Assembly (NCBI GenBank): GCA_002315475.1
Contig: DCGI01000003.1
Coordinates: 1 to 55,198 of the forward strand
Direction: 5' to 3'
Source of the DNA: Christensenella sp. UBA1782
GTDB taxonomy: Bacteria; Bacillota; Clostridia; Christensenellales; DTU072
DNA: 55,198 nt
The position numbers were made by a program, and so were the translations under genes. Shown piece by piece: positions 51,277 to 55,198 of the stretch (positions within the stretch are counted from its first letter, which is position 1; each line of letters opens with the position of its first letter). The notes under the pieces were generated by a model that saw only the letters and a list, made by a program, of their open reading frames with translations, was not told the origin of the DNA and searched no databases.

Positions 51277-51278
51277 CT

Positions 51279-53531
51279 TTATTCAAATTTGATCTCTTCT
51301 TCTGCTTTATTGTAAACATCAACTCTGTTATCTACATCAATTCTGTTTACAATCCAGCCTTTAAAGATGCACTGCTTAATAAAATCATCAATTCGATTCA
51401 CACCATTCATCTCTTTTAGTGTTACTACAACACCAAAAGGCATACTGTGATCTCTTGTTGACTTCAAGCGTTCTTTTGTTTTTATACTTAAGCCCCAACT
51501 TCCGCTTCCGTATTTGATGCGAGGGCGAGCACCTTTTTTTATTGTTTCACTTATGTGCTTAATGTTATCCCACTTTCTATAAAGTTCCCGGGCAGCTCCT
51601 TCGTACAAGCCATGACGTCCGTCATCGCCTTGATGGTTATTGTTTATAGAATCGATGCCAATTCTGCCGTTCTTTCTTTCTTTTACTCGGCCGAAGTGTA
51701 TATCCATTTCTGTTTCAGTATAGTCCACACCTTGATCTCTCGAAACACTCGAAAAATATGCAAGAGTGGCACGCGCAAAAAATGGATATTTATCATTAGA
51801 TAGCGGAACGGGAATTCGATATGTATACGTTTCATATGAATCAGTTGATCCCGTCATTATAAATCGAATTTCGTCGTCGGCAGATTTGATAATATTTTCA
51901 ATTCTTATTGGGACCACCCCATACCCTATTGAATGGGTCCTATCGTCTTTACGATCCCAACCAGCAGCGGAATCGATAATTAGTGCTTTTGCTACTTCTC
52001 GGCTCAATCCCATATTGTAAACGAGGTATGCAACTTTCCTTGTGATCCAAGGGGCAGCGATAGATGTTCCAGCAGAAAAGCCTTCGCCGTAAGGAGTACA
52101 TACTCTAATACGATTTCTTCCATCACCACCATAATAACTCACATCGGGTTTATGGAAAAACGAGAGCACTGGTCCTACTCGATGATATGTTGCTGGTTTG
52201 TTATCAAAGTCTACAGAATTGACGATCAGGGAATTCAACGAATCGGCTGGAGCGCCAATCTTCATAATTCCACCTTTCCACTCAAGGGGCTTATTTGTCC
52301 CAGCGACAACAAAAATGACATCATATTCGCTTTGAATTCGATCTAATTCAGCTGCTTCTGGAGATATAAAATTATCCTCTATCTGCAAAACAGATCCCAA
52401 GGAAAGATTCCATACTTTAATATCAATATTTTGAGATACTATTTCTCTTATCTTTTTCAAAATCGTAAAAGAACTGAATCTTCCACCAGTTGCAACACCA
52501 AAATGACGAACTCGAAAATGTCCGCATCCATCGTCCAAATTAGGATTAATAGAAGGGCCATCAACGATGATAGATGAAACAGCTGTCCCGTGCTTACAAT
52601 CACCGATATCATAGGGAATGTCCTTGTCTATTTTGTGCACATATTCAACCCATTCCCCAAAATAAACATCCTTATAAAAAGGAGTATCTATTACACCAAC
52701 AATCGGTTCATTGGTGGGAGCGGGAATCTTAGCAACATCATCGTCATCTTCTTCGCTTAAATCAAGAGGAGGTATCTCCGTCAAATCTTTTACTTGCATT
52801 GCGATAAGATACGGAGCCGTATCAAACAATTGTTGCATTTTATCTGGACTCAATCTTACCGTGTTTTCGTTCAAAAGTTCCACCTCTGATGCAAGAATGG
52901 TAACACCGAGTTTTCGTAGCAAATCCGATGTTTTAATTCCTGTACCGTACAAGGTCACAATGCTCTTATCCACAAGTTCTTTTGGTTGGCACTCATCAAC
53001 ATCAAAACGTTCGACGAAATATGCATCAATTAATACTTGAATAAAAACAGTTTTAGCAATAAGATATGCATAAGCATATTTTTCTGGGTTGTCGTTGATT
53101 AATGCAATATCATCGTGAGTAATTTTCCCATGATAATCATTTTCAAGAATTCGAATACTTGAGTCAAGTTTTTTTATTGAATTTTCAAGAATCGCAAGCG
53201 CTACAAAATGAGTAAAAACATGCTTTTGTTTTTCGTCAATCGTTTCAAATTTTGCCCCTCGTATCGAATCGTTCGGACTATGGCTTTTGTTGGCAAGCAA
53301 AGCTCCTATTCTGTTGCTCTTTGCAACCACATCCTTATAATGAACACTCACGAGTGCCCCACCCAATCTTGTGTCTCGCTGCCACTTGAGCAAAACACGC
53401 TCCAACTGTTCTTTCAAACGCTTTAAATGTTCAACATTTACTTCGGCTCGCACGGGCAAATTTTTAGGACCAGGTTTGTTGGGATTCGCCTGATAATCAA
53501 ATTGTCCTTTTAATTGAAGAACACTGTTCAT
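51279..53531 (-). CDS. S8 family (subtilisin-like) peptidase
   Basis: 750 aa, no signal peptide, so intracellular. A helical N-terminal half (1-265) ends in an acidic linker (SEEDDDD). The catalytic domain has Asp282 (VGVIDTP), His314 (CKHGTAVSS), oxyanion Asn413 (VVAGTN) and Ser490 (SAGTSIAAPW). A C-terminal beta region follows from about 560. Its start overlaps the AAA ATPase stop by 4 nt. Cytosolic subtilases paired with AAA ATPases occur in bacterial defence neighbourhoods as I recall; the target is unknown. Confidence 0.87.
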   Translation of the reverse strand: MNSVLQLKGQFDYQANPNKPGPKNLPVRAEVNVEHLKRLKEQLERVLLKWQRDTRLGGALVSVHYKDVVAKSNRIGALLANKSHSPNDSIRGAKFETIDEKQKHVFTHFVALAILENSIKKLDSSIRILENDYHGKITHDDIALINDNPEKYAYAYLIAKTVFIQVLIDAYFVERFDVDECQPKELVDKSIVTLYGTGIKTSDLLRKLGVTILASEVELLNENTVRLSPDKMQQLFDTAPYLIAMQVKDLTEIPPLDLSEEDDDDVAKIPAPTNEPIVGVIDTPFYKDVYFGEWVEYVHKIDKDIPYDIGDCKHGTAVSSIIVDGPSINPNLDDGCGHFRVRHFGVATGGRFSSFTILKKIREIVSQNIDIKVWNLSLGSVLQIEDNFISPEAAELDRIQSEYDVIFVVAGTNKPLEWKGGIMKIGAPADSLNSLIVNSVDFDNKPATYHRVGPVLSFFHKPDVSYYGGDGRNRIRVCTPYGEGFSAGTSIAAPWITRKVAYLVYNMGLSREVAKALIIDSAAGWDRKDDRTHSIGYGVVPIRIENIIKSADDEIRFIMTGSTDSYETYTYRIPVPLSNDKYPFFARATLAYFSSVSRDQGVDYTETEMDIHFGRVKERKNGRIGIDSINNNHQGDDGRHGLYEGAARELYRKWDNIKHISETIKKGARPRIKYGSGSWGLSIKTKERLKSTRDHSMPFGVVVTLKEMNGVNRIDDFIKQCIFKGWIVNRIDVDNRVDVYNKAEEEIKFE

Positions 53532-54571
53532 TCGCTATCCTCCTGCAGTTCTCTTGAAACTTGACTTTTGGACACACCGGTTAACAATTCTATCTCCCGA
53601 ACTGTAAATCCGGAGTTTTGCAAAGATTTCAAATTCAAATCGGCATTGGTACATAATGCTTGGAATAAACGCCTTAAATAGTCATACGGATTATTGGGAT
53701 CGCTAAATGCCAACGAAGTCTTGATTATATTCTTTAATTCTCCTGGCATCAAAACTGGTTGCATATGACCGACAATTTTCCTTAACAGCCGTGTGTTTTT
53801 TCCGGCGAATTTGAACTTCGTCAGTAACCCGTCTGTAATACGCTCGGAAATATCCATCAAATCCTCGATTGAATATCTGTCAAAATCCACAACAGCATCA
53901 AATCTACGGCATATTGCTTTATCGAAATGAGAAAACAAATTTGTAGTTGCAATCAATACCACTCGCTCATTCAAATTATCCAAGCCCTTGAGCACTGTGG
54001 TAGTTGCACGTCCCATTTCCCTCAAGTCATTTGAATTTGTTCTATCCAATGCGATTGCATCGATTTCATCAAACAGAACCAATACTTTTTGAGGTTGTGG
54101 CATTTCGTTGATCTCGCTAAACAGTGTAGTGATGTTTTTCTGTGTTTGCCCGAGTTTACTATCAACAATTTCAGAAAAATTCACGAGATAAATTTCTCTA
54201 TCCAAAATTCTGGCAATTTGTTTTACAGTTTCCGTTTTCCCGGTTCCCGGAGCACCTTGGAATAAAAATTTATTGATCCCGGCATTATGACTGATGGCAT
54301 TAATAATACCCATAACGTCATTTTGAATGTCTTCCGGCAGCGGGAGTGATTCATTTGAAACAGGGATTTTTTCGAAGAAGCTTGATTCATTTTCATGAAT
54401 CTGAGGAACGAATGCATTGGCGCTTGAAAGAAGTGCCATGATATATTCAGCCAGTTGATAATCTCCAGACTCATCAAAATCGCGAGCAATTTCGTAAGCC
54501 TCATTTCTAAAACCGATATCGTTGTTTTCGGAGTGATATTTGATTAGGTTGATTATGTTTTTCTTTTTCAT
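53528..54571 (-). CDS. AAA ATPase partner of the subtilase, with C-terminal HTH-like segment
   Basis: 347 aa from the ATG with GGAGG upstream. Walker A GAPGTGKT (106-113), Walker B VLVLFDEID (163-171), sensor 1 ATTN (208-211) and paired Arg (222-223). Looks like a classical AAA module with a 95-residue helical N-domain. The last 25 residues (TVREIELLTGVSKSQVSREL) resemble a helix-turn-helix, so the protein may also bind DNA. It probably senses or unfolds a target and controls the peptidase, by analogy with other AAA-protease pairs. Confidence 0.85.
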   Translation of the reverse strand: MKKKNIINLIKYHSENNDIGFRNEAYEIARDFDESGDYQLAEYIMALLSSANAFVPQIHENESSFFEKIPVSNESLPLPEDIQNDVMGIINAISHNAGINKFLFQGAPGTGKTETVKQIARILDREIYLVNFSEIVDSKLGQTQKNITTLFSEINEMPQPQKVLVLFDEIDAIALDRTNSNDLREMGRATTTVLKGLDNLNERVVLIATTNLFSHFDKAICRRFDAVVDFDRYSIEDLMDISERITDGLLTKFKFAGKNTRLLRKIVGHMQPVLMPGELKNIIKTSLAFSDPNNPYDYLRRLFQALCTNADLNLKSLQNSGFTVREIELLTGVSKSQVSRELQEDSE

Positions 54572-54596
54572 AATTGATTTCCTCCGTTCATTATAT

Positions 54597-54625
54597 AGTA
54601 TATCATACATCGGGACAAATGTCAA
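54597..54625 (-). promoter_or_regulatory. Promoter of the AAA-subtilase operon
   Basis: Minus strand TTGACA, 17 nt, TATACT. Confidence 0.85.
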
Positions 54626-54640
54626 TGCTTTTGGGACAAA
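54612..54640 (-). promoter_or_regulatory. Direct-repeat operator (TTTGTCCC twice)
   Basis: TTTGTCCC occurs at 54612-54619 (inside the promoter spacer) and 54633-54640 (just upstream of the -35), 21 bp apart, two helical turns on the same DNA face. Probably a repressor site; the HTH-like tail of the AAA protein or the XRE regulator are candidates. Confidence 0.6.
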
Positions 54641-54643
54641 TTA

Positions 54644-54680
54644 TAAAAAATAAAATGTCGACATATTATGCCGGCATTTT
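54644..54680 (-). terminator. Terminator between the integrase and the AAA promoter
   Basis: Minus strand AAAATGCCGGC/GTCGACATTTT with internal mismatch, followed by ATTTTTTATAA. The stretch 54681-54785 beyond it shows no gene. Confidence 0.55.
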
Positions 54681-54785
54681 ATATTAATATGGTGGATGTT
54701 GCTTTCGTTTTAGTTTCTTAATCGTTGTTTTTGCGGAAATATTGCAAATTTCGCTGTTAAGAATTTGAAAACCATTATTCATTGT

Positions 54786-55198
54786 TTACTGCGTATCAAT
54801 TATTGATCCTTCCTCCACCTTGAGTTTTGCTATCATCTCCTCCAGTTTCTTCTCACACTCCTCGTAGCTTTTTGCATAAACGGTATGGCATTGTCTTGTG
54901 CCGTCGGGGTTCTTGGGGGTGTATTTACCCTGCCAGGTGTTTTTGGAGACCCGGCTGATACAGCCGGTGCCCGGCTTGCGTTTCTTACCCGTTTGGGCGG
55001 TGAATTTGGCGGGTTTGGGCTCGGCGGTTGGGGCGGTAGCCGTATTCGTTTCGGTGCGGTTACCGTACTAAAAGTTACTTTTCATAGCGTACCGATTTGC
55101 GGTAGCCGTATTCGTTTCGGTGCGGTTACCGTACGCGCGGTCGAGTTTTTCGGCGGCTTTCTTCTCCATCAGTCCCGTGACGTGGGAATACGTGCCGA
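54786..55198 (-). pseudogene. 3' end of a site-specific integrase, interrupted by an in-frame stop
   Basis: The minus strand reads GTYSHVTGLMEKKAAEKLD, the end of a tyrosine recombinase catalytic domain (Tyr in TYSHV), and then stops at TAG (55068-55070). The same frame continues after the stop for 93 more codons with GCISRVSKNTWQGKYTPKNP and YEECEKKLEEMIAKLK, the C-terminal extension domain found in many Clostridia integrases. The stop comes from a 66-bp duplication. The gene begins outside the window. It may still work without the extension. Confidence 0.75.
55033..55134. repeat. 36-bp direct repeat inside the integrase gene
   Basis: Identical 36-bp copies at 55033-55068 and 55099-55134 (begin GCGGTAGCCG, end TTACCGTAC) flank a unique 30-bp segment. 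The 66-bp period keeps the frame but introduces the TAG. Confidence 0.9.

Larger units (their letters stand above)
48716..55198. mobile_element. Integrase-bearing, AT-rich accessory island (left junction approximate, right end beyond window)
   Basis: Base composition drops compared with the flanking iol genes, and the gene content changes to XRE, Abi/HEPN, nucleotidyltransferase, nuclease, AAA and subtilase. The left edge joins two broken genes; a tyrosine-type integrase end with a 36-bp duplication lies at the right. Whether the full element ends just past 55198 cannot be seen. Confidence 0.5.

Noticed and set aside
54786..55070. Separate small gene encoding the TWQGKYTPKNP domain
   Set aside because: It has no start codon or RBS and is in frame with the integrase across a duplicated segment, so it is better read as the cut-off C-terminus.

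Overview
The window looks like a stretch of chromosome from an anaerobic Gram-positive bacterium, most likely an uncultured gut-type member of the Clostridia (Christensenellales-like is a guess from protein style only). Reasons: lipoproteins with FTAC/LSGC lipoboxes, an ECF transporter S component, a YerC/YecD-type TrpR protein, a two-subunit class I fumarase, a short B12-dependent MetH without its activation domain, a B. subtilis-type parS site, a DUF6273 protein, and strong sigma-A promoters (TTGACA-N17-TATAAT). No rRNA, tRNA, CRISPR array or complete insertion sequence is visible.

Layout. 1-7.8 kb (minus strand): a methionine/one-carbon block (RACE-type corrinoid reactivator, PHP phosphoesterase, CvpA-like protein, MetF, MetH) and a lipoprotein. 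7.8-10.3 kb: an ECF S component behind an attenuator-like leader, three tandem copies of a structured 97-bp repeat, a phosphodiesterase-family enzyme and a TrpR-like regulator. 10.4-20.6 kb (plus): a run of GH3 glycosidase, O-antigen-ligase-like protein, CtpE-like P-type ATPase, MFS sugar transporter, Gfo/Idh/MocA dehydrogenase and sugar epimerase, closed by a terminator. 20.7-23.4 kb (minus): a polar amino acid ABC importer whose ATPase carries a large insertion. 23.5-26.1 kb: argG-argH. 26.3-28.5 kb (plus): fumarase alpha and beta overlapping a release-factor-like gene that lacks the stop-codon recognition loop. 28.5-34.8 kb (minus): a tightly packed four-gene operon of unknown function (UvrD-like helicase, coiled-coil protein, membrane-anchored GLUG-type beta-solenoid, two-TM protein). 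35-36 kb: a tail-anchored protein diverging from an XRE regulator. 36-47.5 kb: two GH38 alpha-mannosidases, a metallophosphoesterase lipoprotein, a GPH sugar symporter, and iolB-iolD of inositol catabolism; two parS sites lie here.

From about 48.7 kb to the right edge is an AT-richer island. Its left edge is an abrupt junction between a 5'-truncated DUF6273 gene and a 3'-truncated DUF4365 nuclease gene, and its right edge is a site-specific integrase with a 36-bp direct repeat and an in-frame stop. It carries what looks like defence cargo: an Abi/HEPN protein, a CD-NTase-like nucleotidyltransferase and the DUF4365 piece in one operon, an XRE regulator with a palindromic operator, a small Asn-rich protein, and an AAA ATPase-subtilase pair.

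The best candidates for undescribed systems are the helicase/coiled-coil/beta-solenoid operon, the HEPN-NTase-DUF4365 module, and the structured dispersed repeat family, which shows a compensatory base change. Several genes have promoters whose -10 box ends 4-9 nt before the start codon, which suggests frequent leaderless transcripts.
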